From positions 1 to 64,000 of the forward strand of contig NZ_CP114278.1 in NCBI RefSeq assembly GCF_027105095.1: a DNA stretch of 64,000 nt, written 5' to 3'. The stretch's first letter is position 1. Each line of letters opens with the position of its first letter. Positions 39,931 to 50,383 of this stretch are shown one piece after another. This stretch comes from Brevundimonas vesicularis. GTDB taxonomy: Bacteria; Pseudomonadota; Alphaproteobacteria; Caulobacterales; Caulobacteraceae. The position numbers were made by a program, and so were the translations under genes. The notes beneath the pieces are model-generated. The model saw nothing but the letters and a program-made list of their open reading frames with translations. It had not been told where the DNA came from and made no database searches.

Positions 39931-42900
39931 ATGTTCAGCCTGACGATCCTCGGCCTGGTCGCCGCCTATATGGCGGTGCTGTTCGCCGTCGCCTGGTCTC
40001 AGGAACGGCCGTCGGCGCGCGCGCGCGGCAAGGGGCTGGGGCCGTCGGTCTACGCCCTGTCGCTGGCGATCTACTGCACCTCATGGACCTACTATGGCGC
40101 GGTCGGCACGGCGGCGCGCGACGGGTGGGAGTATCTGCCCATCTACATTGGCCCGGTCATCGGCCTGACCCTGCTGTTTCCGCTATGGCGCCGGATCGCG
40201 GCGGCCGCCCGGCGCGAGAACGTGGGCTCCATGGCCGACTTCGTGGCCTCGCGTTACGGCAAGAGCCAGACCCTGGGCGCGGCCGTCACCGTCGTCGCCA
40301 TCCTGGGGTCGCTGCCCTATATCGCGCTGCAGCTGAAGTCGCTGTCGATGGCCGGCGCCCTGCTGACCGCCGGCACGCCGGTTGCGGGGTCCGAGGGTCT
40401 GACGGTCCTGGTGCTGGCCGGGGTGCTGGCCTTCTTCGCCATCCTGTTTGGCGCCCGTCGTCCCGACCTGACCGAGCACAATCGCGGCCTGATCCAGGCT
40501 ATCGGCTTGGAATCAATGGTCAAGCTGGGCGCCCTGCTGTTTGTCGCCGTCTTCGCCCTGGTCCTGCTGCTGAACGAAGGCTCGCCCCCGCGCATCATCG
40601 AAGGCCTGGGCGCCCTGGCCGCGCCGCCCGAGGTCACGCCGCGCTTCACCGCCATCACCCTGCTGTCGACCCTGGCCATCTTCTGCCTGCCGCGACAGTT
40701 CCATGTCGCCTTCGTGGAGGGCGGTCAGCCGTCGGACGTGAAACGGGCGCGCTGGATCTTTCCGCTCTATCTGCTGCTGACCAGCCTGGCGGTGCTGCCG
40801 CTGGTGGCGGCGGGCGCCCTGTTTGCGCCGTCGGTGAATCCAGACCTGCTGGTGCTGGCCCTTCCGTTCCAGCGCGGCGAGACCCTGCTGACGGCCGTGG
40901 TCTTCGTCGGCGGTTTTTCCGCCGCCACCGCCATGGTCATCGTCGAGGCCGTCGCCCTGTCGGCCATGGTGTCCAACAGCCTGATCCTGCCCTTCCTGGC
41001 CCGCGAGCGTTGGCGGGTGCGCGGCGACGCCTCAGACATGGCGGGGACCATCCTTCAGGTCCGGCGCGGGGCCATCGTCGCGGTCCTGCTGCTGGCCTGG
41101 CTCTATTATCAGGCGACGGACCAGTCGCGCGGTCTGGCGGCCATGGGGCTGGTGTCCTTCGCCGCGATGGCCCAGCTGGCGCCGGCCCTGTTCGGCGCGG
41201 TCCTGTGGCGCGGCGGCCATGCGCAAGGGGCGCTGGCGGGCATGACGGTCGGCATGGGCGTCTGGATCGTCATGCTGGCCCTGCCGCAGCTGTCGCCCAG
41301 CGCGCCCTGGCACCTGCACGTCATGCTGGGGGTCAAGGACCCGCTGGCGCTCGGCGTCTTCGTCAGCCTTGCGCTGAACCTGGCGGCCTATGTCGGCGTG
41401 TCGCGCTTTGCTCAGCCCCGCCTGATCGACCGGGTTCAGGCCCGCGCCTTCGTGGATCGGCTGGGACCGGACTGGATGGAGGCCCGGCCCGCGCCGTCGG
41501 GCGCCTCGGTCGGCGATCTGCGCGCCCTGGTCGCCCGCTTCATCGGCGACGAACGGGCCGAGCGCGCCTTCACCGCCTGGGGCGATGAGACCGCTGCCAA
41601 GCTGCGCGACGCCGACCCGGCCGATGCGGCCCTGGCCCGCGCCGCCGAGCGGATGCTGGCCGGCGCCATCGGCGCGGCCTCGGCCCGGCGGGTCATCGCG
41701 GCCGCGCTGGCCGGCGTCGGGCGCGCGCCCGAGGACGTGGTGAGGATGCTGGACGAGGCGTCCCAAGCGGTTCAGTTCAACCGCGACCTGCTGCAGACCA
41801 CCCTCGACAACATCGACCAGGGCGTGATCGTGGTGGACGAGGATCTGCGCGTCACCGCCTGGAACCGGCGCTACGTCGCCATGTTCGACCTGCCGGCGGG
41901 CTTCGTCCACGTCGGCCTCCCCATCGCCGTCATCTATCGGCTGAACGCCGAGCGCGGCGAGAGCCCCGACGACATCGAGGCCTGGGTCGAGCGGCGGTTG
42001 GAGGCGCTGAGCCGCCGCATCCCCCACGATCACGAACGCCAGCAGCCCGACGGCCGAGTGCTGCGCTCCTCCGGCGCGCCGATCCCCGGCGGCGGCTACG
42101 CCACCAGCTACACCGACATCACCGCCCTGCGCCAGGCCGCGCGCGAGTTGGAGGAGGCCAACGAACGGCTGGAGGCGCGCGTTGCGGACCGCACCGCCCG
42201 GCTGGACGAGGCCCGGCGCGTGGCCGAAGACGCCACGGCGTCCAAGACCCGGTTCCTGGCCGCCGCCAGCCACGACCTGCTGCAACCGCTGCACGCCGCC
42301 CGCCTCTTCATCGCCGCCTTGAAGGAGGAGCCGGCGTTGGAAGACGCGACCAGCCGCACCCTGGCGGTCAACGCAGACCGCGCCATCGACAGCGCCCACC
42401 GTCTGCTGACCGCCCTGCTGAACCTGTCCAAGCTGGAGGCCGGCGGCGTGCGGACCAATGTCGCGCGACTGTCGCTGGGCGGCCTGTTCGACGAACTGCG
42501 CCGCGAGTTCGCGCCCGTGGCCGAGGCCAAGGGTCTGGACCTGACCGTGATGTCCAGCGGCCTGTGGGTCGCGTCCGACCGCGACCTGCTGCGCTCCATG
42601 CTGCAGAATCTGGTGGCGAACGCCATCCGCTATACGGATGCCGGCCGGGTGCTGGTCGGAGCGCGTCGGCGGGGCGAGACGGTGCAGCTGTTCGTCTGCG
42701 ACACCGGACGCGGCATTCCCGACACGGAACACGAAACCGTCTTCGGCGAGTTCGTGCGTTTGCCGGGCGCCGTCGATGAACCGGGCGCGGGCCTGGGTTT
42801 GGCGATCGTGCGCCGCCTGTCCAGCCTGCTCGATCACCCGCTGGAGCTGAGTTCCCGTGTGGGGCGCGGCACGACCTTTAGGATCACCGTGCCACGCAGC

Positions 42901-43296
42901 GCGGCCGATATGGTCCCCGATGTCGCGCCGGTGCGCGAGGCGCGCCTGCCGCTGGCGGGCCTGCGCGTGTTGTGCGTGGACAATGAGCCGGTGATCCTAG
43001 ACGCGCTGAACGCCCTGCTCAGCCGCTGGGGCGCGCGGCCGACGCTGGTCGCCAGCGTCGAGGCGGCGAAGGCGGCGCAAGGGCCGTTCGACGCCGCCGT
43101 CGTCGATCTGCATCTGGGCGACGGGCCCGAAGGGTTCGCCGTCATCGACTGGCTGAGGCCCCAGGGCGTGCGCCGCATCGCCCTGGTCACGGCCGACACC
43201 CGCGACGGGCTGAACGAGCAGGCGACGGCGGCCGGCGCCGTCCTTCTGCCCAAGCCGATCAAGCCGGCGGCGCTGAAGGCCTTCCTGTCGAGCTAG
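39931..43296 (+). CDS. crbS: CrbS-like sensor: SLC5-type symporter fused to hybrid histidine kinase
   Basis: 1121 residues. Residues 1-about 500 are a 13-helix sodium:solute symporter-like domain (YCTSWTYYGAVGTAARDGWEY, YGKSQTLGAAVTVVAILG, LPRQFHVAFVE). A PAS domain (about 615-730, DNIDQGVIVVDEDLRVTAWNRRYV) and coiled coil follow, then DHp with His781 in AAASHDLLQPLHAARLFI, ATPase (NLVANAIRYTD, DTGRGIPD, GAGLGLAIVRRL) and a receiver with Asp1059. This is the CrbS/MxtR architecture that controls acs in Pseudomonas and Vibrio. The ATG at 39931 starts just before helix 1; an upstream GTG (39898) abuts the terminator and is disfavoured. It is convergent with the LuxR-type regulator. Confidence 0.92.
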   Translation: MFSLTILGLVAAYMAVLFAVAWSQERPSARARGKGLGPSVYALSLAIYCTSWTYYGAVGTAARDGWEYLPIYIGPVIGLTLLFPLWRRIAAAARRENVGSMADFVASRYGKSQTLGAAVTVVAILGSLPYIALQLKSLSMAGALLTAGTPVAGSEGLTVLVLAGVLAFFAILFGARRPDLTEHNRGLIQAIGLESMVKLGALLFVAVFALVLLLNEGSPPRIIEGLGALAAPPEVTPRFTAITLLSTLAIFCLPRQFHVAFVEGGQPSDVKRARWIFPLYLLLTSLAVLPLVAAGALFAPSVNPDLLVLALPFQRGETLLTAVVFVGGFSAATAMVIVEAVALSAMVSNSLILPFLARERWRVRGDASDMAGTILQVRRGAIVAVLLLAWLYYQATDQSRGLAAMGLVSFAAMAQLAPALFGAVLWRGGHAQGALAGMTVGMGVWIVMLALPQLSPSAPWHLHVMLGVKDPLALGVFVSLALNLAAYVGVSRFAQPRLIDRVQARAFVDRLGPDWMEARPAPSGASVGDLRALVARFIGDERAERAFTAWGDETAAKLRDADPADAALARAAERMLAGAIGAASARRVIAAALAGVGRAPEDVVRMLDEASQAVQFNRDLLQTTLDNIDQGVIVVDEDLRVTAWNRRYVAMFDLPAGFVHVGLPIAVIYRLNAERGESPDDIEAWVERRLEALSRRIPHDHERQQPDGRVLRSSGAPIPGGGYATSYTDITALRQAARELEEANERLEARVADRTARLDEARRVAEDATASKTRFLAAASHDLLQPLHAARLFIAALKEEPALEDATSRTLAVNADRAIDSAHRLLTALLNLSKLEAGGVRTNVARLSLGGLFDELRREFAPVAEAKGLDLTVMSSGLWVASDRDLLRSMLQNLVANAIRYTDAGRVLVGARRRGETVQLFVCDTGRGIPDTEHETVFGEFVRLPGAVDEPGAGLGLAIVRRLSSLLDHPLELSSRVGRGTTFRITVPRSAADMVPDVAPVREARLPLAGLRVLCVDNEPVILDALNALLSRWGARPTLVASVEAAKAAQGPFDAAVVDLHLGDGPEGFAVIDWLRPQGVRRIALVTADTRDGLNEQATAAGAVLLPKPIKPAALKAFLSS

Positions 43297-43307
43297 GACT
43301 TGGCGAG

Positions 43308-43916
43308 TTAAGCCGGGTCCAGCGACTTGGCCAGGATCACCGCCTGGGTTCGGTTCTGAACGCCCAACTTGCGGAACACGCTGGTCAGGTGCGCCTTGAT
43401 GGTGGCTTCGGACACACCCAGGTCGAAGGCGATCTGCTTGTTGAGCCGGCCGGCCTTCAACCCTTCCAGGATGCGCAGTTGCGACGGCGTCAGACTGGCC
43501 ACGCGGCCAGCCAGATCGTCGTCGGCCTCGGGCACATCCGGCGCCCAGCTGTCGCCGGCCAGAATGGCGGCGATGGCCTCGACCATCTGCGGCAGGGACG
43601 AAGACTTGGGGATGAAGCCGGCGGCGCCCAGACCCAGAGCGTGGCGCACCACCGGCGCATCCTCGCTGGCCGACACCACCGCCACCGGCACAGTCGGCTG
43701 CTCGGCCCGCACGGCGGCGAGCCCCGCCATCCCTTCGCTGTCCGACAGCTTCAGATCCAGCAGCAACAGATCGACGGGCCCCGCGACCATCGCGGCCCGG
43801 GCTTCGGCCAGGCTGGCGCATTCCACCACCTCCGCGCCCGGCGCCGCCTTGTCGACGGCCGAGCGCAGGGCGGCGCGAAACAGCGGATGGTCGTCGGCGA
43901 CGACGATGCGATCCAT
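43308..43916 (-). CDS. crbR: LuxR/NarL-family response regulator, CrbR-like
   Basis: 202 residues: receiver domain with Asp54 (DLLLLDLKLSDSEGMAGL) and Lys in GFIPKSSS, linker, then LuxR-type helix-turn-helix LTPSQLRILEGLKAGRLNKQIAFDLGVSEATIKAHLTSVFRKLGVQNRTQAV. The 'NKQIA..VSEATIKAHLT' form is that of CrbR/ErdR-type acetate-switch regulators. It is tail to tail with the CrbS-like kinase (11-bp gap) and divergent from the porin-acs genes, which is the layout expected if it activates them. Confidence 0.9.
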   Translation of the reverse strand: MDRIVVADDHPLFRAALRSAVDKAAPGAEVVECASLAEARAAMVAGPVDLLLLDLKLSDSEGMAGLAAVRAEQPTVPVAVVSASEDAPVVRHALGLGAAGFIPKSSSLPQMVEAIAAILAGDSWAPDVPEADDDLAGRVASLTPSQLRILEGLKAGRLNKQIAFDLGVSEATIKAHLTSVFRKLGVQNRTQAVILAKSLDPA

Positions 43917-43974
43917 GGGCTTCCTTCCGTGCGCGGCGTCTGACCGGCCGCGTCGTCGCCATCATGGCGCGGTT

Positions 43975-43998
43975 CGACTTTGGTCGAAATTAGACCAA
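43975..43998. promoter_or_regulatory. Candidate CrbR operator: 19-bp dyad between crbR and the porin gene
   Basis: TTGGTC (43980-43985), 7-bp spacer, GACCAA (43993-43998): a perfect 6-7-6 dyad in the divergent intergenic region. The left arm is embedded in CGACTTTGGTCG (43975-43986), found inverted before the MHS transporter gene at 38057-38068. CCAATGG is directly repeated just to the right (43995-44008). Binding by CrbR is inference from context. Confidence 0.5.
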
Positions 43999-44080
43999 TG
44001 GCCAATGGCCTCGCTCTGTCCAAGGCGGAAAGGTTTGGGAAGGGACGCACGCGTTAGACGGGCGCGGGAGGATTTTCATC

Positions 44081-45448
44081 ATGATCAAGACACGTCTATC
44101 GGCAGGCCTGTTTTCCAGCGCCGCCGCGATCGCCCTGCTCTCGGCGCCGGGGCTCGCTTCGGCACAGACCAGCCAGGCGGCGCTAGAGGCCCGCATCGCT
44201 CAACTCGAAAGCGAGCTGAACGCCCTGAAGACGGAGGTGGTCGCCGCCCGAACCCAGCAAGCGGCGCAACAGCAGGACATCATCCGCCTGGAGACCCGCC
44301 CGGCCGCGCCCGCCCCGGTCCAGCAGGCGGCGGCGCCCGCCGCGCCCAGCGACGGCTTCCGCATTGGCGACCACACGGTCAAGTTCGGCGGCTTCGTGAA
44401 GGTGGACGCCTACGCCAGCCGCTACTCGGGCGGCGACCCGGCCAACGGCGACGCGCTGCGTGAATTCCACATTCCCGGCTCCATCCCCATCGGCGGGACC
44501 GATGAGGATACGGCGACCGACTTCAACGCCCGCCAGACCCGGTTCTGGCTGACCACCGACGGCATGGTCGGCGGCCACAAGATCGGCACGCGGATGGAGA
44601 TGGACTTCCAGACCCTGCCCGGCGCCGGCGACCAGCGCACCACCAGCCCGGCCAACCCGGCCCTGCGTCGCGCCTTCATCACCATCGACAACTGGCTGAT
44701 CGGCCAGGAATGGACCAACTTCCAGAACACCGCCGTCCTGCCCGAATCCGCCGACTTCATCGGCGCGGCCGAGGGCACGGTCTTCGCCCGTCAGGTCCAG
44801 GTTCGCTACACCCGCGGGCCCTTCTCGGTCTCGGTCGAGAACCCCGAGACGACGGTGACTCCGTTCGGCGGCGGCGCGCGCATCGTCGCCGACGACAGCA
44901 CCCTGCCGGACTTCACCGCCCGCTATGCGGTGTCCAAGCCCTGGGGCGACTTCCAGATCGCCGGGCTGCTGCGCCAGCTGAAATATCAGAGCCCGGCCAG
45001 CAACATCGATTCCACCGCGACCGGCTGGGGCCTGTCGGCCTCGACCAAGATCAAGGTCGGCGCCAAGGACGACCTGCGCCTGATGGTGACGGGCGGCGAG
45101 GGCATCGGCCGCTATGTCGGTCTGAACTTCTCCAACGACGCGGTGCTGAACGGCTCGGGCGATCTGGATGCGATCGGCGTCGTCGCCGGCTTCGCCGCCT
45201 ATCGCCACGTCTGGGCGCCCGGCTGGCGTTCCAGCCTGATCTGGTCGGCGCAGAAGGTGGACAATGACCTGGCCTTCACAGGCCTGGCCGCCAACCGTTC
45301 GGCCCAGAGCCTCCATGCCAACTTGATCTGGTCGCCGGTTACGGCGTTTGATGTCGGGGCCGAGCTGATGTTCGCAGACCGCGAGATCGAAACCGGCGCC
45401 AGCGGCGACATGACCCGTCTGATCCTGTTCGCCAAATACGGATTCTGA
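44081..45448 (+). CDS. DcaP-like outer-membrane porin
   Basis: 455 residues. Signal peptide [30 protein letters not shown], then a coiled-coil segment ([27 protein letters not shown]), a Pro/Ala spacer and a beta-barrel beginning [21 protein letters not shown] and ending in Phe (LILFAKYGF). This layout is that of DcaP-type trimeric porins, which carry dicarboxylates and other anions. GGAGG lies 9 nt before the ATG. acs starts about 5 bp after its stop, so porin and acetyl-CoA synthetase are one transcript. Anion substrate fits an acetate locus. Confidence 0.9.
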   Translation: MIKTRLSAGLFSSAAAIALLSAPGLASAQTSQAALEARIAQLESELNALKTEVVAARTQQAAQQQDIIRLETRPAAPAPVQQAAAPAAPSDGFRIGDHTVKFGGFVKVDAYASRYSGGDPANGDALREFHIPGSIPIGGTDEDTATDFNARQTRFWLTTDGMVGGHKIGTRMEMDFQTLPGAGDQRTTSPANPALRRAFITIDNWLIGQEWTNFQNTAVLPESADFIGAAEGTVFARQVQVRYTRGPFSVSVENPETTVTPFGGGARIVADDSTLPDFTARYAVSKPWGDFQIAGLLRQLKYQSPASNIDSTATGWGLSASTKIKVGAKDDLRLMVTGGEGIGRYVGLNFSNDAVLNGSGDLDAIGVVAGFAAYRHVWAPGWRSSLIWSAQKVDNDLAFTGLAANRSAQSLHANLIWSPVTAFDVGAELMFADREIETGASGDMTRLILFAKYGF

Positions 45449-45452
45449 TGTG

Positions 45453-47408
<1,956 letters not shown>

Positions 47409-47425
47409 AGACCCGGGTTAAATGC

Positions 47426-47459
47426 GCGGGCTGATGCGCCTATCTGTGCGTCAGCCCGC
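47426..47459 (+). terminator. Hairpin downstream of acs
   Basis: GCGGGCTGA (47426-47434) and TCAGCCCGC (47451-47459), a perfect 9-bp stem around 16 nt that can pair further. There is no T-tract. It probably marks the end of the porin-acs transcript, 17 bp before the BASS transporter gene. Confidence 0.5.
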
Positions 47460-47476
47460 CGTCGCCTGAGCCGTCC

Positions 47477-48472
47477 ATGCCTCGTTTCCTGTCCCGCCTG
47501 CCGATCGACGGCTATCTGCTGGCCCTGATCGGCATGGTGATCCTGGCGGCGCTGTTCCCCGCCAGCGGACAGGCGGCCGTCGTCATGGACGGGGTGGTCA
47601 AGGCGGCCATCGCCCTGCTGTTCTTCCTGTACGGCGCGCGGATGTCGCCGGCGGCCATCGGCGCGGGGCTGCTGCACTGGCGGCTTCAGGGCACGGTCTT
47701 CCTGTCGACCTTCCTGCTGTTTCCGCTGCTGGGGCTTGGGCTGGTCTTCCTGATGCGGGGGGCGCTTCAGCCCGATCTGCTGACGGGGATGCTGTATCTG
47801 TGCCTGCTGCCGTCCACGGTGCAGTCGTCCATCGCCTTCACCTCCATCGCCGGCGGCAATGTCGCGGGCGCCCTGACCAGCGCCAGCCTGTCGAACCTGC
47901 TGGGCGTGATCGTGACGCCGCTGCTGGTCGCCCTGCTGATCGGCGGCGCCAACGGCGGCATCCATCTGCAGTCCATCCTGGACATCGGTCTGCAGATCCT
48001 GGCCCCCTTCGCCGTGGGCCAGCTGTGCCGCCCGCTGCTGAAGGACTGGCTGACGCGTCACGCAAAACTGACCGGCCTGGTGGACCGCGGCTCCATCCTG
48101 CTGATCGTCTATGCCGCCTTCAGCGAGGGCGTCGTCGCCGGCGTCTGGTCCCAGGTCGCGCCGCTGGATCTGGCCAAGGTCGTCGGCCTGAACATCGCCC
48201 TGCTGGCCATCGTCCTGGCCCTGACCCTGTTCGCCGGGCGCGCGCTGAAGTTCGACCGACCCGACCGGATCGTCATCCTGTTCTGCGGCTCCAAGAAGAG
48301 CATGGCCACCGGCATCCCCATGGCCGGCATCCTGTTCGCCGGTCACGCCGTGCCGCTGATCGTCCTGCCGATCATGCTGTTCCACCAGATCCAGCTGTTC
48401 GCCTGCACGATCATCGCCCAGCGCTATGCGCGCGAGAATGAAGCGCGCGCCCAGATTCCGGTCTTAACTTGA
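47477..48472 (+). CDS. Bile acid:sodium symporter (BASS) family transporter
   Basis: 331 residues, about ten membrane helices. MDGVVKAAIALLFFLYGARMSPAAIGAGLLHWRL, LLPSTVQSSIAFTSIAGGNVAGAL and FCGSKKSMATGIPMAGILF match the YfeH/SBF-like branch of the BASS superfamily. Substrates of this branch are mostly unknown and in some organisms are small organic acids. Downstream of acs on the same strand but separated by a hairpin; membership in the acetate regulon is only a suggestion. Confidence 0.9.
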   Translation: MPRFLSRLPIDGYLLALIGMVILAALFPASGQAAVVMDGVVKAAIALLFFLYGARMSPAAIGAGLLHWRLQGTVFLSTFLLFPLLGLGLVFLMRGALQPDLLTGMLYLCLLPSTVQSSIAFTSIAGGNVAGALTSASLSNLLGVIVTPLLVALLIGGANGGIHLQSILDIGLQILAPFAVGQLCRPLLKDWLTRHAKLTGLVDRGSILLIVYAAFSEGVVAGVWSQVAPLDLAKVVGLNIALLAIVLALTLFAGRALKFDRPDRIVILFCGSKKSMATGIPMAGILFAGHAVPLIVLPIMLFHQIQLFACTIIAQRYARENEARAQIPVLT

Positions 48473-48511
48473 GCCCCGCCCAGCCATGAGATAGACCAGC
48501 CTCAGGCCATC

Positions 48512-48585
48512 GCGGGCATGATGTAGTGGTAGCCTGAAAGCTTCCCAAGCTTTTCGTGCGGGTTCGATTCCCGCTGCCCGCTCCA
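48512..48585 (+). tRNA. tRNA-Gly (anticodon CCC), CCA encoded
   Basis: 74-nt cloverleaf. Acceptor stem GCGGGCA/TGCCCGC pairs perfectly, the D-loop contains GTAGTGGTA, the anticodon arm AAAGC-TTCCCAA-GCTTT places CCC at the anticodon, and the T-arm is GCGGG-TTCGATT-CCCGC. Discriminator T and genomic CCA follow (48582-48585). It reads GGG codons. Confidence 0.97.
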
Positions 48586-48594
48586 GCCGTTGAC

Positions 48595-48622
48595 GAAGGC
48601 GCGACGTCGCCGCCGCGCCTTC
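48595..48622. terminator. Hairpin between tRNA-Gly and the convergent GumN-family gene
   Basis: Perfect 9-bp stem GAAGGCGCG (48595-48603) and CGCGCCTTC (48614-48622) with a 10-nt loop, 10 bp after the tRNA and 10 bp before the convergent gene's stop. The T-rich tail is weak. Confidence 0.55.
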
Positions 48623-48631
48623 CTTCCGACC

Positions 48632-49594
48632 TCAGTTCGCCGCTTCGACCGTCACGCCGCGCTTTTGCAGGATGGTCTGGACGCTGTCGTCGCCGGTCAG
48701 GTGGGCCGCGCCGACGGCGATGAAGGCGGTGCCGGAGCCTTCAAGCATCGTCTGAATCTGGTTGGCCCAGTCGGTGTTCCGATCGACCAGAACGGACTGA
48801 TAGAGGGCCGGCGAGGCCTCCTTCATTTCCTTGATCGTCACGCGGTCCAGCGTGGCGACGTCGCCCCGGGCCCAGGCCTCGACCATTTCATCCAGCTTGG
48901 TGGCGGCGTTCTCGTAGTCCTTCAGAGTCTCGCGCAGGAAGACGAGTTGTACGTCGTCGGGCAGGCCGGCCAGGATGCCGATCTGTTTGTCGATGGTCTC
49001 GAAGCCGTGGATCGGCTTGCCCGCCGCCTCGGCCCGCGCCTTCAGCACCAGCTCCACGCCCGACTTGGGATCGTAGCCGGCCTTGATCAGCGGCGCGACC
49101 GACAGGCTGAGCGCCGCCAGCCAGGGTTTCATCGGCTGAAGCTGGGCGGCGGAGGCGCCCATGGCCTGGGCGGCCGCATCCAGTTCGGCGTTTTCTTCCG
49201 GCGTCAGGCGGCTGGAAAGGGGCGTCTCGGGCGACAGACCGTGCTGCTGGATCAGCGGCATGATGGCGGCCTGGTCATCCGGATTGCTGATCTCGAACCA
49301 GATGTCCGAGGCGCTGTCGAAGGCGGCCTCGACGCGAGGGCTGGCCCATCCGGTCGTCGGGCGAAGCACATGGACCGAGCCGAACAGATACAGCGTCGAG
49401 TCCGCATCCTTGACCACCCACAGGGCGGGACCTTCGCCCTGGATCGGCGCAGGAGCGGCAGGCGCGGCGGTCTGGGCCAGGGCGTCGGCCGGGACGCCCG
49501 CGATGGCGACGAACAGGGCCAGGCCGCCGGCGACACCCACGGCGCCGCGCGCCAGGCTGGAAACGGACGACAGAAGGCGATCGGTGAAGGTCAT
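48632..49594 (-). CDS. TraB/GumN family protein, exported
   Basis: 320 residues. N-terminal signal region MTFTDRLLSSVSSLARGAVGVAGGLALFVAIAG... with cleavage near ADALAQT. The domain starts ALWVVKDADSTLYLFGSVHVLRP and ends FIAVGAAHLTGDDSVQTILQKRG, the two paired GSxH / GxAHL motifs of the family, which is related to Tiki-type metalloproteases. The GSVH and GAAH histidines and nearby Glu are present, so activity is plausible but unproven. The start at 49594 is preferred over a much longer frame that runs across the two genes upstream. Confidence 0.88.
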   Translation of the reverse strand: MTFTDRLLSSVSSLARGAVGVAGGLALFVAIAGVPADALAQTAAPAAPAPIQGEGPALWVVKDADSTLYLFGSVHVLRPTTGWASPRVEAAFDSASDIWFEISNPDDQAAIMPLIQQHGLSPETPLSSRLTPEENAELDAAAQAMGASAAQLQPMKPWLAALSLSVAPLIKAGYDPKSGVELVLKARAEAAGKPIHGFETIDKQIGILAGLPDDVQLVFLRETLKDYENAATKLDEMVEAWARGDVATLDRVTIKEMKEASPALYQSVLVDRNTDWANQIQTMLEGSGTAFIAVGAAHLTGDDSVQTILQKRGVTVEAAN

Positions 49595-49638
49595 GAGAGG
49601 TCTCGTTGTTGTCGAAAATGAAGGAAATGCAGGACGGA

Positions 49639-49836
49639 TCAGGCCTGATCGTCTGAGAAGATGGATTCGATGGGCTGGCCGAAGACGCGAGCGATCTTGA
49701 AGGCCAGCGGCAGGGAGGGGTCGTAACGGCCGGTCTCCAGCGCGTTCACGGTCTGGCGCGACACGCCCAGATGTTCGGCCAGCTGCGCCTGGCTCCAGTC
49801 GCGTTCGGCCCGCAGGACCTTGAGACGATTGTTCAT
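49639..49836 (-). CDS. Small XRE-family HTH regulator
   Basis: 65 residues, almost entirely a Cro/C1-type helix-turn-helix: NNRLKVLRAERDWSQAQLAEHLGVSRQTVNALETGRYDPSLPLAFKIARVFGQPIESIF. This is the YgzD-like class of minimal regulators often found next to small membrane proteins. It lies 3 bp downstream of the four-helix membrane protein gene, so they are co-transcribed. A 17-bp inverted repeat upstream of the pair is a candidate autoregulatory site. Confidence 0.93.
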   Translation of the reverse strand: MNNRLKVLRAERDWSQAQLAEHLGVSRQTVNALETGRYDPSLPLAFKIARVFGQPIESIFSDDQA

Positions 49837-49839
49837 GGC

Positions 49840-50298
49840 TCAGCCCCGCATCCGCGCCAGCCACCACCAGGCCCAGACGACGGTATAGCCGATCAGCATG
49901 GGGGCGATCATCAAGGCGGCGCCGGCGGACATGTAGTCGATGGGCGAGCCGCCCGATCCGATCTCGCGCGCGATGACCTCGCGCCACGGCCCCGCCGAGG
50001 ACAGGATCAGGCCCACGCCGCTGACGCACATGCCAGCCGTGCCGCCCCAGTACCAGGCCGCCTTGTGCGCCTCACGCGCGGCTTCATCGATGACCCGCAT
50101 CCATTCGGCGCCGACCCACAGCGAGCCGGCCATGATGGTGGCGGCGAAGACGGCGGTGAAGATCATCTCCCCCATCTCCGAACCGATCCAGCCGGCGCGG
50201 GCGGCGTATCCCATCGCGATCCCGCCGACCAAGGCGAACACCAATCCGCCGCCGAAGGTGATTGCAATCGCCTTGATTACCGGCCGCCACTTGCGCAT
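49840..50298 (-). CDS. Four-helix membrane protein paired with XRE regulator
   Basis: 152 residues with four predicted helices (about 8-28, 42-62, 85-103, 125-147): IKAIAITFGGGLVFALVGGIAMGY, MIFTAVFAATIMAGSLWVGAEW, WGGTAGMCVSGVGLILSS and AALMIAPMLIGYTVVWAWWWLA. No catalytic motif is apparent. Such proteins are often listed as DUF2178-like or unnamed next to YgzD-type regulators; I cannot confirm that. First gene of the two-gene unit. Function unknown. Confidence 0.82.
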   Translation of the reverse strand: MRKWRPVIKAIAITFGGGLVFALVGGIAMGYAARAGWIGSEMGEMIFTAVFAATIMAGSLWVGAEWMRVIDEAAREAHKAAWYWGGTAGMCVSGVGLILSSAGPWREVIAREIGSGGSPIDYMSAGAALMIAPMLIGYTVVWAWWWLARMRG

Positions 50299-50310
50299 GA
50301 GTCAACACCC

Positions 50311-50327
50311 CTTGTCCTATTGACAAG
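50311..50327 (-). promoter_or_regulatory. 17-bp inverted repeat upstream of the membrane protein/XRE pair
   Basis: CTTGTC-CTATT-GACAAG, perfect 6-5-6 symmetry, 13 bp before the membrane protein start. A TTGACA hexamer recurs on both sides (50321-50326 and 50333-50338). It is a plausible operator for the small XRE repressor. Inferred from symmetry and position. Confidence 0.5.
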
Positions 50328-50383
50328 CTACATTGACATCACGGCGTCGGCGCTGTCAAGCGCCCTTTCCACAGAATGAGGCC

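Noticed and set aside
41032..42837. 601-codon open frame antisense to the CrbS-like kinase gene
   Set aside because: It mirrors the codon bias of the plus-strand gene, has Gln/Gly/His/Arg-rich low-complexity translation and no domain. It is a high-GC shadow frame.
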